The notes below the pieces were generated by a model, which ran no database searches, was not told where the DNA came from, and saw nothing but the letters and a program-made list of their open reading frames with translations. Shown here piece after piece: positions 6,902 to 16,914 of a DNA stretch of 64,000 bases (position 1 is its first letter; each line of letters opens with the position of its first letter). This DNA is from Bombilactobacillus bombi (lineage in GTDB: Bacteria > Bacillota > Bacilli > Lactobacillales > Lactobacillaceae). The stretch lies in assembly GCF_964340835.1 (NCBI RefSeq), contig NZ_OZ204251.1; one strand, written 5' to 3'. A program made the translations under genes and the position numbers.

Positions 6902-9900
6902 TTAAGCCTCATCTTTCTGTTGTTCTAATTTTACCGTAATTATTGAAGAAATTCCTGATTCTTGCATAGAGACACCATAAAGACGATTGACATGCATCAT
7001 AGTTCCTTTACGGTGGGTTATCACAATAAACTGAGTTTGATCATCATACTTATTCAAGTAATTTGCGAAACGTTCCACATTGGCATCATCTAGTGATGCT
7101 TCAACTTCATCTAACACGCAAAACGCTACTGGACGCACTTTCAAAATAGAAAACAATAAAGTAATTGCTGTTAACGCTCGTTCACCACCCGACAAAAGAC
7201 TTAAACGCTGCAATTTTTTGCCTGGTGGTTGGGCAACTATTTCAATACCTGTTTCTAACATATTTGAGGGATCATCCAGCACTAATTGTGCATGACCACC
7301 ACCAAACATTTTAGGAAAAATCACTTCAAAAGTTGCCGCAATTTGATTAAATGTTTTTTCAAAGCGTTGGGCTACTTCCTGATCCATTTCTTTCATTGTA
7401 TTTTGTAATTGTTGACGTGCCTGTAATAAGTCATTTTGCTGCTTGGTCAAAAATTCATAACGATCTTTGACTTGATCATACTCTTTTATGGAACTTAAGT
7501 TAACCTCTCCTAATTCTTGTATGCCTTTTTTTAACAATTTTGCTTGTTCTTGAGCAGCTGTCAACTGCCAATCTGTGGAAATTCGTTGATATGCCGCTTC
7601 AAATGATAAATGATATTCTTGCTCTAAAATGATCAATTTTTGCTTAATTTGATTGGTAACATTTGTTAAATTAATAGCAATATCTTCTTGTTGATCAGTC
7701 CAATTTTTTTGTAAATCAAATAAACGCGTTGCTTGTTGCTGTAATTTTTGCATCTGCTCATTAATCTGATTTCGCTGCTGCTGAATAGCTTTTAAACTAG
7801 TTTTTAAATTAGCAATCGCAGTTTGATTTTCACTAATTTTTTGTTGCATATCTTGTGTGGAAAGTGACAATCCTTGCTTATCTTGACTTAATTGGAGTAA
7901 TTTTGCTTCAACTTGCTTAATTTGTTTTTGGAACTGGCTAAGCTGCGCTTGGGAATCTTGTTGTTGCTGTTGTTGATTTTGTAAATTGTTTTCAGCTAAC
8001 GCTAATTGAGTTTTATAAGTATGCAAACGTGATTCGAAAACTTGCTTTTGTGCATCAAAATCAGTCAACAAAGCTTTATTTTGCGCGACTTGTTGTTGTT
8101 GTTGCTCAATTTTTTCCGATATTATTTGATTACTATTTTTATTGGTTTGTGTTTGGTCTTGTAGATCTTGAATCTGTTTTTGCACTTGCTTAATTTGGAA
8201 CTCGCGTGCTGTTAATTGCTGCTGATTACTTTTATATGCTTGCTGTTTTAATTGTAAATTATTTTGTAGATGTTGTATCTTAGATTCCAACAAACGACTT
8301 TGTTCATGAGTTTGCTTGATTTGTTCCGTTAATTTTTTTTCTTGCTCTTGTCTTTGTTTGATATTTTGCTGCTGTTCTTGTAGTTGTGATTGTGCTTGTT
8401 GCAACCATTGTTCCAACTTGGAAACCTTTGTTCTCTGGGATAATAAATCAATATTGTTTTTCGACTGGCCTCCCGTCATCGCTCCACCAGGACTAATAAT
8501 ATCACCCTTTAACGTTACAATTCGAAAACGATGAGCTGTTAAATTACTAGCCTTAATTGCCGCATCAATATCTGTCACAACTAGTAATGAACCAAAGATA
8601 TTTTCCATGATGTTAGCTAATTTTGGTTGATATGTTATCAAATCACTAGCAATTCCCATAAAATAGGAAGCTTGTCGCAAATCTTGAATACTACTATTTG
8701 CTATTTTGTGCGACTTAATAACTGCCTGAGGAAGAAAAGTAGCTCTCCCAGCACGATTTTTCCGCAAAAAATTAATTGCATCCCGAGCATCAGTCTCATT
8801 TTCTGTCACAATTGATTGTAATTGTGCACCTACCGCATTTTGAATAGCTATTTGATATTTTTCCGGTACCGTTATTAATTCTGCTATAACACCAATAATT
8901 CCTGACAATGCTTGTTTTTGATTTAAAATTGCGCGCACACCTTGATAAAAACCTTGATGTTGCTGCACAATTTTATTTAAAGAGTGATACTCAGCTTGAT
9001 GCTGCTGCCAAATTTGTAAAGATTGATTATATTTTTGCTGTACTTTTTGCAATTCTTGTTGCGTTTGCTGCCTTTGATGATGTGCTTGTTGATCAATCTT
9101 TTGTTGTTGCTGATATTGCAATTGTGCTTGCTGCTGATCTTGTTCTAATTGCTTAATTTGGTGCTCAAGTTCTTGTTGCTGCTGATCTTGTTCTAATTGC
9201 TGTTGGTGATATTCTTCTTGTTGTTGCTGTAATTGTTTTAATTGATTGTGTAAATAATTTTGTTGATTATGCAAGGAAGTCTGCTGTTGCAGCATTTCCA
9301 AATAATCTGCCTGCAAATCAGCAATTTTTTGATTAATTTGTTGTGGATCCAAATTAAAATCTGCTTGAATATTAGCTATTGCCTGCTTAAGCTCTTGGAC
9401 TTGTTGCTCTAAGTCTTGTTTTTGTTGTTGCTGATGTTGCAAAGTTTCTTTTACTTCAAGTAATTTTTGCTGCAATTGTGCTTGTTGACTAACTAAAGTA
9501 GAATGATTAGTCTCATTAAAACCCGAGCGTTCCTTGGCTAAAGCTTGTTGACCATTTAGAACTTCTAATTGACGACTAAGATTGGTTAATTCAGTTTGTT
9601 TAGTATCAATTTCACTCGTCAATTCTTGATTTAATTTTTGCAATTTCGAAATTTTTTCATCTGATTGTGAAACTTGTTGACTAATCTGATTTAACTGGTG
9701 TTTAGCTTCTTGCTTTTGCGTTTGCCATTTTTGTTCTTGCTGGTTTAAGGTGTGAATCTCATCTGCTAAAATCAACTGTTCTAAGCGATCATATTTTTGC
9801 TTTTGTTCTTGGTAGTCATGTGCAATACTAGCCTGGCGTTTTAACGGTTCTACTTGATGAGATAATTCATGCACAATATCACTTACTCTTTGCAAATTAT

Positions 9901-10456
9901 CATCAGTTTGCTGTAATTGTTGTTGGGCTTGTTGCTTTTTAATTTTAAAACTAGCAACACCAGCTGGTTCTTCAATAATAAAACGGCGATCAACAGGTTT
10001 ACTATTAAAAATTTTTTCTACATTACCTTGTGAAATAATAGAAAAAGAGTTTTTACCGAGTCCTGAATCTAAAAATAAATCAACAATATCCTTCAATCGG
10101 ACTTTTTGATTATTTAGGAGGCATTCACTTTCTCCACCACGAAAAAGACGACGTCGAATTTCGACTTCGTCGCGATCAATGTTTAATTGACGATCATGAT
10201 TATCAAATTTTAAAATCACTTCGGCTCGATTTAATGGTGGTCGACTATCACTACCAGCAAAAATAATATCTTCCATTTTACCGCCACGTAAGCTTTTGGC
10301 TGATTGTTCTCCCATTACCCACCGTAACGCTTCTGTCAAATTACTCTTGCCACTGCCATTTGGACCAACAATTCCAGTAATGCCTTGATCAAAATGAACT
10401 GTTATTGAGTCAGCAAATGATTTAAAGCCACTGATTTGTAAAGATTTTAACGCCAA
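6902..10456 (-). CDS. smc: Chromosome partition protein Smc
   Basis: Chromosome condensation ATPase working with ScpA and ScpB. The 1184 residues show Walker A GPNGSGKS (31-38), two coiled-coil arms around a hinge (about 515-665, with GVIAELI and SPGGAMTGGQ), and a C-terminal ATPase half with signature LSGGERALTAI and Walker B CVLDEVEASLDD. The arms are extraordinarily glutamine-rich, with runs of up to five Q. The start is TTG 10456, preceded by GAGGGA at good spacing and giving MALKSLQISGFKSF. Confidence 0.97.
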   Translation of the reverse strand: MALKSLQISGFKSFADSITVHFDQGITGIVGPNGSGKSNLTEALRWVMGEQSAKSLRGGKMEDIIFAGSDSRPPLNRAEVILKFDNHDRQLNIDRDEVEIRRRLFRGGESECLLNNQKVRLKDIVDLFLDSGLGKNSFSIISQGNVEKIFNSKPVDRRFIIEEPAGVASFKIKKQQAQQQLQQTDDNLQRVSDIVHELSHQVEPLKRQASIAHDYQEQKQKYDRLEQLILADEIHTLNQQEQKWQTQKQEAKHQLNQISQQVSQSDEKISKLQKLNQELTSEIDTKQTELTNLSRQLEVLNGQQALAKERSGFNETNHSTLVSQQAQLQQKLLEVKETLQHQQQQKQDLEQQVQELKQAIANIQADFNLDPQQINQKIADLQADYLEMLQQQTSLHNQQNYLHNQLKQLQQQQEEYHQQQLEQDQQQQELEHQIKQLEQDQQQAQLQYQQQQKIDQQAHHQRQQTQQELQKVQQKYNQSLQIWQQHQAEYHSLNKIVQQHQGFYQGVRAILNQKQALSGIIGVIAELITVPEKYQIAIQNAVGAQLQSIVTENETDARDAINFLRKNRAGRATFLPQAVIKSHKIANSSIQDLRQASYFMGIASDLITYQPKLANIMENIFGSLLVVTDIDAAIKASNLTAHRFRIVTLKGDIISPGGAMTGGQSKNNIDLLSQRTKVSKLEQWLQQAQSQLQEQQQNIKQRQEQEKKLTEQIKQTHEQSRLLESKIQHLQNNLQLKQQAYKSNQQQLTAREFQIKQVQKQIQDLQDQTQTNKNSNQIISEKIEQQQQQVAQNKALLTDFDAQKQVFESRLHTYKTQLALAENNLQNQQQQQQDSQAQLSQFQKQIKQVEAKLLQLSQDKQGLSLSTQDMQQKISENQTAIANLKTSLKAIQQQRNQINEQMQKLQQQATRLFDLQKNWTDQQEDIAINLTNVTNQIKQKLIILEQEYHLSFEAAYQRISTDWQLTAAQEQAKLLKKGIQELGEVNLSSIKEYDQVKDRYEFLTKQQNDLLQARQQLQNTMKEMDQEVAQRFEKTFNQIAATFEVIFPKMFGGGHAQLVLDDPSNMLETGIEIVAQPPGKKLQRLSLLSGGERALTAITLLFSILKVRPVAFCVLDEVEASLDDANVERFANYLNKYDDQTQFIVITHRKGTMMHVNRLYGVSMQESGISSIITVKLEQQKDEA
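9128..9201 (-). repeat. In-frame 26-bp direct repeat within the Smc coiled coil
   Basis: The same 26 bases occur at 9128-9153 and 9176-9201, 48 bases apart, so the period is exactly 16 codons. The protein shows QLEQDQQQ twice. This looks like a recent coiled-coil segment duplication in a CAA/CAG-rich tract. Confidence 0.85.
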
Positions 10457-10501
10457 AAATATCCCTCTTGTTCCAGCTTTCGCCGGTTATATTTTACCGA
10501 A

Positions 10502-11203
10502 TTACTTATCTAAGCGTAACTTTAGTAGCTGCCGATGAGCTGCTTGCTGTTCAGCTGCTTTTTTACTGTGCCCAGTTCCAGTAGTCAATCGTGTCCCATT
10601 AACTATTAGTTGTACTGTAAAAGAAGGATTATCTTCAATAGTAGATTCACCAATAACTAAATAATCAATAACGACGTCACCTTGAGATTGTAACTCTTCT
10701 TGTAATTCAGTTTTGAAATCATTTTCATCACTAAATTCCCCAGCATCAATGTGATTATACACTGTTTGACGCAAGAACTTAACCACTGCTTCATTACCTT
10801 GATCAAGATACAATGCCCCATTAAAAGCTTCAAACACATCTTCTAGCAAAGTATCTCGATTGCGGGCACCCGCTTTTTCCTCACCATTACCCAACCGAAT
10901 ATATTTAGGGAAACCTACTTCGCGTGAAAATTCAGAAAAACTTGCAGTGCAAACAATATCAGCGCGTAATTTGGTTAATTGACCCTCAGATAATTGGGCG
11001 AACTTTTTATAAATATATTCTGAAACGTTTAATTCTAAAACTGCATCACCCAAAAATTCTAAACGTTCGTAATCAGATAAATGTAATTCTCGATGCTCGT
11101 TAGCATAAGATGAATGTGTTAATGCTGCTTGTAATAAATTGGAATTTTTAAAAACAATCTGGTAACGCTCTTTTAATAAATCAACTAATTCTTGATCAAT
11201 CAT
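10502..11203 (-). CDS. rnc: Ribonuclease III
   Basis: Double-strand-specific endoribonuclease for rRNA and mRNA processing. The 233 residues have the catalytic signature ERLEFLGDAVLELNV with the acidic metal ligands, the second acidic motif DTLLEDVFEAFNGALYLD, and a C-terminal double-stranded RNA-binding domain (FKTELQEELQ to KKAAEQQAAHRQLL). ATG 11203 is preferred over TTG 11209 because it is 8 bases from AAAGG. It lies between acpP and smc, as usual in Firmicutes. Confidence 0.96.
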   Translation of the reverse strand: MIDQELVDLLKERYQIVFKNSNLLQAALTHSSYANEHRELHLSDYERLEFLGDAVLELNVSEYIYKKFAQLSEGQLTKLRADIVCTASFSEFSREVGFPKYIRLGNGEEKAGARNRDTLLEDVFEAFNGALYLDQGNEAVVKFLRQTVYNHIDAGEFSDENDFKTELQEELQSQGDVVIDYLVIGESTIEDNPSFTVQLIVNGTRLTTGTGHSKKAAEQQAAHRQLLKLRLDK

Positions 11204-11253
11204 GGTCAATACCTTTCACAGATATTTTTACTTCCTTGTTTACTCTAATAATA

Positions 11254-11496
11254 TTATTGTTGGTGTGCTGTAATATATTTAACTGCTTGTCCAACTGTTT
11301 TGATTTGAGCTGCTTCTTCATCGGGTATTTCTTCGCCAAAATCATCCTCTAATTCTAATTCAAATTCAACCATATCAATAGAATCAGCTTGTAAATCATT
11401 TTGAAAATCGGTATCCATTGTAATACTACTTTGTTCAACATCAAAACGTTCACTTAATAAATTAGCAATTTTATCGAAAACTTCTTTTTCAGTCAT
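11254..11496 (-). CDS. acpP: Acyl carrier protein
   Basis: Carries acyl chains on a 4'-phosphopantetheine arm during fatty acid synthesis. From ATG 11496 it has 80 residues, a strongly acidic helix II, and the attachment motif DSIDMVE (Ser39). This start is chosen over ATG 11505 and an ATG at 11511 because the TGGAG site lies at 11506-11510, the proper distance only from 11496. It sits between plsX and rnc. Confidence 0.96.
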   Translation of the reverse strand: MTEKEVFDKIANLLSERFDVEQSSITMDTDFQNDLQADSIDMVEFELELEDDFGEEIPDEEAAQIKTVGQAVKYITAHQQ

Positions 11497-11519
11497 GTTA
11501 ATCATCTCCACAGAAAATA

Positions 11520-12521
11520 TTAATTTTGAGGTTGCTGATCAAAATACTCTATTACCTGATTCAGCATTCCTTTATTATACATCATTCTTAATTGGACTAA
11601 AGCATAATATACTGTTCGGGCATCTGATGAACCGTGCGATTTAACTACCGGTGCTTTTACGCCCATTAAGACAGCTCCACCATAAGATGCCACATCAAAC
11701 GTGGATTTAATTGAGCTCAAAGCAGGCTTAGCTAAAAGAGCTCCAATTTTAGCACGTGAACCATTGTTTAATAAAGCATGTTTTAACTGCGACATCAGCA
11801 CTTTTACACTGCCTTCAATAGCTTTTAACACGGCATTACCTGTAAAACCATCTGTAACAACAACATCAGCTGCGCCCTGTAATAACCCATCAGCTTCAAC
11901 ATTACCAATGAAATTAATTTCTTTAATTTTACTTAGTTCCTGATAAGCTTCTTGGTGCAGCTTATCCCCCTTGTCAAATTCGCTTCCATTATTTAAGAGG
12001 CCTACGCGCGGATTAGCCAATCCCTTAACCTCATGCGCATAAAAAGAGCCCATCACTGCCCATTGTATTAAATAATTAACTTTTGCTTCAGCATTGGCAC
12101 CAACATCTAAAAAATTAAATCCCTTTTCTAAGCTCATTCCGGGCAAGGTTGGCATCAAAGCTGGTCGAGCAATATTTTTTAAACGACCTATTATAAAAAT
12201 TCCGGCGGCTAGTAAAGCTCCTGTATTTCCTAATGAGAACAAAGCATCTGCTTTTTGTTGTTTGACTGCCTGTGCAGCCATTACCATCGAAGAATCCTTT
12301 TTTTGCCGAATAGCTTTCATTGGTTCATCCGTACCTAAAATTACACTTTGAGTAGGGACAACTGTCATCCGTTCAGTATTAGTTAAATATTGTTTGATTT
12401 GGTCTTCATCCCCATACAAAAGAAATTCCAAATCAGAAAATTCATCGCGTGCACGTTCCACACCTTTAATAACCACTTCTGGTGCGTGATCACCGCCCAT
12501 AGTATCTACTGCTATTTTCAT
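11520..12521 (-). CDS. plsX: Phosphate acyltransferase PlsX
   Basis: Makes acyl-phosphate from acyl-ACP, the first committed step of phosphatidic acid synthesis in Firmicutes. The 333 residues begin MKIAVDTMGGDHAPEVVIKG, the PlsX hallmark, and contain ALFSLGNTGALLAAG and VVTDGFTGNAVLKAIEG. The gene precedes acpP by 8 bases and follows recG by 14, the lactobacillus order. A TGAGG site precedes ATG 12521. Confidence 0.96.
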   Translation of the reverse strand: MKIAVDTMGGDHAPEVVIKGVERARDEFSDLEFLLYGDEDQIKQYLTNTERMTVVPTQSVILGTDEPMKAIRQKKDSSMVMAAQAVKQQKADALFSLGNTGALLAAGIFIIGRLKNIARPALMPTLPGMSLEKGFNFLDVGANAEAKVNYLIQWAVMGSFYAHEVKGLANPRVGLLNNGSEFDKGDKLHQEAYQELSKIKEINFIGNVEADGLLQGAADVVVTDGFTGNAVLKAIEGSVKVLMSQLKHALLNNGSRAKIGALLAKPALSSIKSTFDVASYGGAVLMGVKAPVVKSHGSSDARTVYYALVQLRMMYNKGMLNQVIEYFDQQPQN

Positions 12522-12535
12522 TTTTTACCTCATAA

Positions 12536-14563
12536 TTAATCTAAAGTTTGTAATTTTTGTGATTTTAAATAAGCTCGTAATTCAGGATGTTTGTGTAATT
12601 GTGGATCTTGAGCAAATAATTGTTCTACTTCTTGATGAGCAGCTATTAATATCTGCTCATCAGCCAGAAGATCTGCGACTTTAAAGTTAGGAACACCGGA
12701 TTGCTTTTTACCAAAAACATCACCTGAGCCACGCAACTGTAAATCTTTTTGTGCCAATTTAAAACCGTCGTTAGTTTGTGTCATAATTCGTAACCGTTCT
12801 ATGGCTGTTTTATTATGCGGATCAGCAATCAAAATACAATATGATTGTCGTACTCCGCGACCTACGCGCCCACGTAATTGATGTAATTGCGATAATCCAA
12901 AACGATCAGCATTATAAATCACCATTACTGTTGCATTTGGTACGTCAACCCCGACTTCCACCACAGTTGTGGATACGAGAATATCAATTCTTTGTTTTTG
13001 AAAATCCTGCATCACAATTTCTTTATCATCTGCGGCCATTTGTCCGTGTAATAAAGAAATTTTCTTTTGGGGAAACTCCACTTTCATCTGCTCATAAATA
13101 TCTTCGGCATTATGCAAATCCATTTTCTCAGATTCACTAATTAGCGGCGCAATCACAAAAACTTGGGCGTGTTGTTGCAGTTGGATTTGCAAAAACCGAT
13201 GCACTTGATCCATTTTATTAAAACGAAGCCAATAAGTTTCAACTTTTTTTCGGCCAGCAGGTAATTCATCAATTATTGACAAATCCATTTCACCATAATA
13301 TGTGATGGCCAGTGTGCGCGGTATCGGTGTAGCAGTCATCAACAAAACATCAGGACAACTGCCTTTTTGACGTAAAGCCCGGCGCTGTTCCACACCAAAA
13401 CGATGTTGCTCATCAATTACAACTAAGCCCAAATGATTATAAGTTACATCATCTTGAAAAAGTGCCTGCGTCCCAATAATGATATTATACCGACCCTGTT
13501 TAATTTTGGAAAGTTCTTGGCTTCGTTGCGCAGGTGTTAACGAGCTTGTCAATAAAGTAGTAGTTAATTGAAATTGTGCGAATAAGGGCTTCAATTTTAA
13601 ATAGTGCTGCTGTGCCAAGATTTCAGTCGGAGCCATCAAAACTGCTTGAAACCCAGCCGTAATGGAGGCAAACATTGTAGTCGCAGCTACTGCTGTCTTG
13701 CCACTACCAACATCGCCTTGTAATAAGCGATTCATTGCCTGATCAGATTTCATATCTTGCAAAATTTCGTGTAAAACTCGTTTTTGAGCCAGAGTCAAGG
13801 AAAAATGAAATTGCTGGATAAATTTTTCAACATAAGACTCATTGTATTCTTCGCGTAATCCTGACACATCTTGCGCATTAGCTTGCTTCAGTTGAGCTAG
13901 GCGAGCTTGATAAAGAAAAAGCTCGCGAAACTTGGCACTACGCCGAGCTGATTGAGCCTGTTGCGCATCTGTAGGAAAATGCATTCCTTTAATAATTTGA
14001 CTTTCTGAAAGCAAATGGTACTTGGTTCTTAATGAAGAATCAAAAATCTCTAAAGCTTGATTAGCATATTTAGTAACTGCTTGTTTAATTAATTTAATTA
14101 GTGTAGTTTGATGAATTTTTTTATTTGTCGGATAAATAGAAGCTAGACTTTCCTGGTCAAAGGAGGTTTGATTTAAAACTTTGATTCCTGTTAATGATCT
14201 TTTAGCTTCATTCCAGCGTCCATAAACTAATGCTTCTTGGCCCACTAAAAATTTATCTTGTAGCCATGGTTGGTTAAAAAAAGTTACCGGTATGGTTTCT
14301 GTATCTAACAATATCCGCACGACTAACATTGTTTTTTTATAACCAAAACGCCGTAAAACTGGATTGCTAGCCACTACACCTTTAATCACAATTTTTTCTT
14401 GATCACTTGCTTCATCCACTGATTTTAACAACAAGTCTTCATAGCGCAATGGAAAATAATACAATAAATCTTGAATAGTGAAAATTCCTAATTCGGCCAG
14501 TGCTTGCTGAGTTTTGCTTCCTACACCAGATAAATAGCTGACTGATTTTAATAAATCTGACAT
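12536..14563 (-). CDS. recG: ATP-dependent DNA helicase RecG
   Basis: Branch-migrating helicase for stalled replication forks. The 675 residues comprise an N-terminal wedge/OB domain (about 1-225), then a superfamily 2 helicase core: Walker A LQGDVGSGKTAVA (about 278-290), APTEILAQQH, DEQHRFGVEQR, LLMTATPIPRTL, LLHGQMAADDKE and the QLRGRVGRG motif. A ribosome site GTGGTG precedes ATG 14563. It starts the recG-plsX-acpP group behind a terminator. Confidence 0.97.
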   Translation of the reverse strand: MSDLLKSVSYLSGVGSKTQQALAELGIFTIQDLLYYFPLRYEDLLLKSVDEASDQEKIVIKGVVASNPVLRRFGYKKTMLVVRILLDTETIPVTFFNQPWLQDKFLVGQEALVYGRWNEAKRSLTGIKVLNQTSFDQESLASIYPTNKKIHQTTLIKLIKQAVTKYANQALEIFDSSLRTKYHLLSESQIIKGMHFPTDAQQAQSARRSAKFRELFLYQARLAQLKQANAQDVSGLREEYNESYVEKFIQQFHFSLTLAQKRVLHEILQDMKSDQAMNRLLQGDVGSGKTAVAATTMFASITAGFQAVLMAPTEILAQQHYLKLKPLFAQFQLTTTLLTSSLTPAQRSQELSKIKQGRYNIIIGTQALFQDDVTYNHLGLVVIDEQHRFGVEQRRALRQKGSCPDVLLMTATPIPRTLAITYYGEMDLSIIDELPAGRKKVETYWLRFNKMDQVHRFLQIQLQQHAQVFVIAPLISESEKMDLHNAEDIYEQMKVEFPQKKISLLHGQMAADDKEIVMQDFQKQRIDILVSTTVVEVGVDVPNATVMVIYNADRFGLSQLHQLRGRVGRGVRQSYCILIADPHNKTAIERLRIMTQTNDGFKLAQKDLQLRGSGDVFGKKQSGVPNFKVADLLADEQILIAAHQEVEQLFAQDPQLHKHPELRAYLKSQKLQTLD

Positions 14564-14584
14564 AATACACCACTAATCTTTTTA

Positions 14585-14618
14585 TAATAAAAAGAAAACG
14601 GGACAAAATATTGTCCCG
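14585..14618 (-). terminator. Rho-independent terminator upstream of recG
   Basis: CGGGACAA / TTGTCCCG stem with an AATA loop (14599-14618), followed on the minus strand by a T-rich run (TTTTCTTTTT). It ends transcription from fakA. The 200-base gap 14564-14766 otherwise holds a second small GACAAA/TTTGTC inverted repeat (14704-14721) and no clear gene. Confidence 0.85.
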
Positions 14619-14766
14619 CATTCTTTGCGTATCAATAATTAACTAAGTCATAGCAGGATTTATAGTCCATCAATCAAAATTATCATTAGTCTCTGAACTA
14701 CGCGGACAAATTTCACTTTGTCTAATGTCTTATTTTTAATTGACTTGTGTTTTAGTTCTACTGGGA

Positions 14767-16428
14767 CTATTCAACTGAGATTAAATATGGATAAATTGGT
14801 TGATCGCCATTGTGAATCTCAGTTTCCAAATCTGGAAAAGCAGTTACAATGTTTTGAGAAATATTTTCTGCCATTTCTTGACTACCATCAGCACCAATTA
14901 AAATAGTGACAATTTCGCTATCTTCATCGACCATTTTAGCAACCATTTCTTGACTAACTTGGAGCAGATCCTGACCACTAACTACAATATCGCCGTCAAC
15001 TAAACCAATTAAATCATCTTTATTAATTTTCAAATTGCCAATCTCAGTATCACGGACAGCAGTAGTAATTTGTCCACTTTTGACCGTACTCAAAGCATCC
15101 GTCATATTAGCTTCGTTTTGCTCTAAGTCAGCATTCATATCAAAAGATAACAAAGCAGTCATCCCTTGAGCAATTGACTTACTTGGAATAATTGCCGTTG
15201 GAATATCAACCACTTGTCCAGCTTGTTTAGCCGCCATTATAATATTGCCATTATTAGGTAATATCAACACGCGCTTAGCATTACTTTGTTCAATCGCATT
15301 CACGATATCTTTAGTTGAGGGATTCATAGTTTGACCCCCACTAATAATTGTTGTCACACCTAAACTTTGGAATAATTTTTCTAAACCAGTTCCAGAAGCC
15401 ACTGCGATAATGCCATAATCAATTTGTGGTTGCTCTTTGGCAGGTTGGTCTTCGACAATGGTTTCATGTTGAATACGCATATTATCAATTTTAATCTTGG
15501 CCAATTCTCCATAACGACGACCATAAGTAAATACTTTTTGCGGATGTTGTGTATGCACATGGACTTTCACAACTTCATCATCAGCAACAACCAATAAAGA
15601 ATCTCCGATACCATCTAAATAATTCCGAAAATCATCATAATTAAAGGTATCATTACTTGTAGCATTTACGCCCAGTGTTACCATCATCTCCGTACAAAAT
15701 CCATTTTGAATATCATCATTACTAAATTGATTTTGTACCGCCTGATGATGGACTGCATTCAGCATTTCATCCATTTCTGTTTCATCAGGCTGATATTCAC
15801 TGGCTTCTAAATTACCACCCAAAGCTTCAAAAAATCCTTCATAAATAAATACTAATCCTTGACCACCAGAATCAACTACTCCAACTTCTTTGAGTACTGG
15901 TAACAAATCTGGTGTCGTTGCCAAGGCCTTTCTCGCACCATTAACTGCAGCTAACATTACTTGCGTGATATCATCACTACTTTTAGCTACATTAGCAGCA
16001 GCTTCTGATGCCCCTCTAGCAACCGTCAAAATGGTACCTTCAACGGGTTTCATAACTGCTTTATAGGCAGTTTGAACTCCTGCTACCAGAGCAGCTGCTA
16101 ATTCCTGAGCCGTTAAAGTTTCTTTAGATTCAATATTTTTTCCAAAACCTCGAAAAATTTGCGAAGTAATTACTCCTGAATTACCACGAGCACCCATTAA
16201 TAATCCTTTAGACAAGGATTGGGCTAATTCACCAACATGCGTTGATGTTGATTCATTAACAGACTGGTAGCCTGATTGAAAGGTTAAATTCATATTTGTT
16301 CCTGTATCACCATCAGGAACTGGAAAAACATTTAAAGAATTCACAAATTTAGCGTTTTGTCCCAAACGATGTGAACCCATGCGAATCATATCTTTAAATT
16401 CATTATTAGTAATTACGTTAACTGACAA
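14767..16428 (-). CDS. fakA: DAK2-domain fatty acid kinase catalytic subunit FakA (YloV)
   Basis: Phosphorylates exogenous fatty acids bound by a FakB (DegV) protein, feeding acyl-phosphate to PlsY. The 553 residues have the N-terminal DAK2 (DhaL-like) kinase domain with NVFPVPDGDTGTNMNLT and KGLLMGARGNSGVI, then the middle and C-terminal FakB-type and regulatory domains (ILPNNGNI, PTKSI-like AIIPSKSIAQGM). The start is TTG 16428, 8 bases from GGAGG. It directly follows an Asp23-family gene, the universal partner in Firmicutes. Confidence 0.94.
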   Translation of the reverse strand: MSVNVITNNEFKDMIRMGSHRLGQNAKFVNSLNVFPVPDGDTGTNMNLTFQSGYQSVNESTSTHVGELAQSLSKGLLMGARGNSGVITSQIFRGFGKNIESKETLTAQELAAALVAGVQTAYKAVMKPVEGTILTVARGASEAAANVAKSSDDITQVMLAAVNGARKALATTPDLLPVLKEVGVVDSGGQGLVFIYEGFFEALGGNLEASEYQPDETEMDEMLNAVHHQAVQNQFSNDDIQNGFCTEMMVTLGVNATSNDTFNYDDFRNYLDGIGDSLLVVADDEVVKVHVHTQHPQKVFTYGRRYGELAKIKIDNMRIQHETIVEDQPAKEQPQIDYGIIAVASGTGLEKLFQSLGVTTIISGGQTMNPSTKDIVNAIEQSNAKRVLILPNNGNIIMAAKQAGQVVDIPTAIIPSKSIAQGMTALLSFDMNADLEQNEANMTDALSTVKSGQITTAVRDTEIGNLKINKDDLIGLVDGDIVVSGQDLLQVSQEMVAKMVDEDSEIVTILIGADGSQEMAENISQNIVTAFPDLETEIHNGDQPIYPYLISVE

Positions 16429-16443
16429 TTGAGATTCCTCCAG

Positions 16444-16809
16444 TTAATCCTCTTCTAAAATTTTAACACCTTGAACATATACATTAACATGGGCTGTTGG
16501 TGCACCTAGTAAAGTTTCAAGATTATATTTTACCTTACTTTGAACATTGCGGCACACTTCTGAAATTTTAACTCCATAACCAACAATAATGTAAACATCA
16601 ACTATCGTGCCAGATTCTGTTTGGCGAACAACAACGCCTTTGGCAAAATTCTCTCGTTTTAAAATTGTATTAAAACCATCACGCAACTGATTTTTGCTGG
16701 CCATACCAACAATTCCATAAATATCAGTTGCAGCACAACCGACAATTGTTGCAATTACTTCGTTAGAAATATCAACATTACCATATTTGGTTTGAATCGA
16801 TACTGCCAA
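16444..16809 (-). CDS. Asp23/Gls24 family envelope protein YloU
   Basis: A small alkaline-shock family protein with the hallmark pattern GNVDISNEVIATIVGCAATDIYGIVGM, here split by description: ISNEVIATIVG, then YGIVGMASKN, and VDVYIIVGYGVKI. The family forms membrane-associated or cell-envelope assemblies; the exact role here is unknown. I place the start at TTG 16809 (MAVSIQTKYG) because GGGGTG lies 8 bases upstream; a GTG at 16830 lacks a ribosome site. It is transcribed with fakA. Confidence 0.85.
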   Translation of the reverse strand: MAVSIQTKYGNVDISNEVIATIVGCAATDIYGIVGMASKNQLRDGFNTILKRENFAKGVVVRQTESGTIVDVYIIVGYGVKISEVCRNVQSKVKYNLETLLGAPTAHVNVYVQGVKILEED

Positions 16810-16848
16810 AACTAACACCCCGCTTTTCACGTATCATTACTAGATTCT

Positions 16849-16857
16849 ATCATAGCA
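16849..16857 (-). promoter_or_regulatory. Extended -10 promoter of the asp23-fakA operon
   Basis: TGCTATGAT on the minus strand, an extended -10, about 40 bases before the proposed TTG start. A TTGACA lies further upstream at non-optimal distance. Confidence 0.45.
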
Positions 16858-16914
16858 TACTAAATTGTGAAAGCAGCAAAAAAACCTGTCAAGTAATTTT
16901 ACTTTAATTCTTGC

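Noticed and set aside
6490..6939. Long plus-strand open frame opposite ftsY, serine- and cysteine-rich
   Set aside because: It is the mirror of the acidic, low-complexity FtsY linker; no ribosome site, and the composition is explained by the opposite strand.
7700..9500. Dense TTG/TGC (CAA/CAG) trinucleotide tracts in smc taken for a microsatellite or CRISPR-like array
   Set aside because: They encode glutamine-rich coiled coil in a continuous frame; no spacer/repeat regularity beyond one 48-base duplication.
10657..10839. Minus-strand 60-codon frame within rnc
   Set aside because: Out-of-frame shadow of RNase III with no start signal.
14564..14766. Possible small RNA in the fakA-recG gap
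   Set aside because: Only a terminator and one small inverted repeat are visible; no promoter meeting spacing rules was found.
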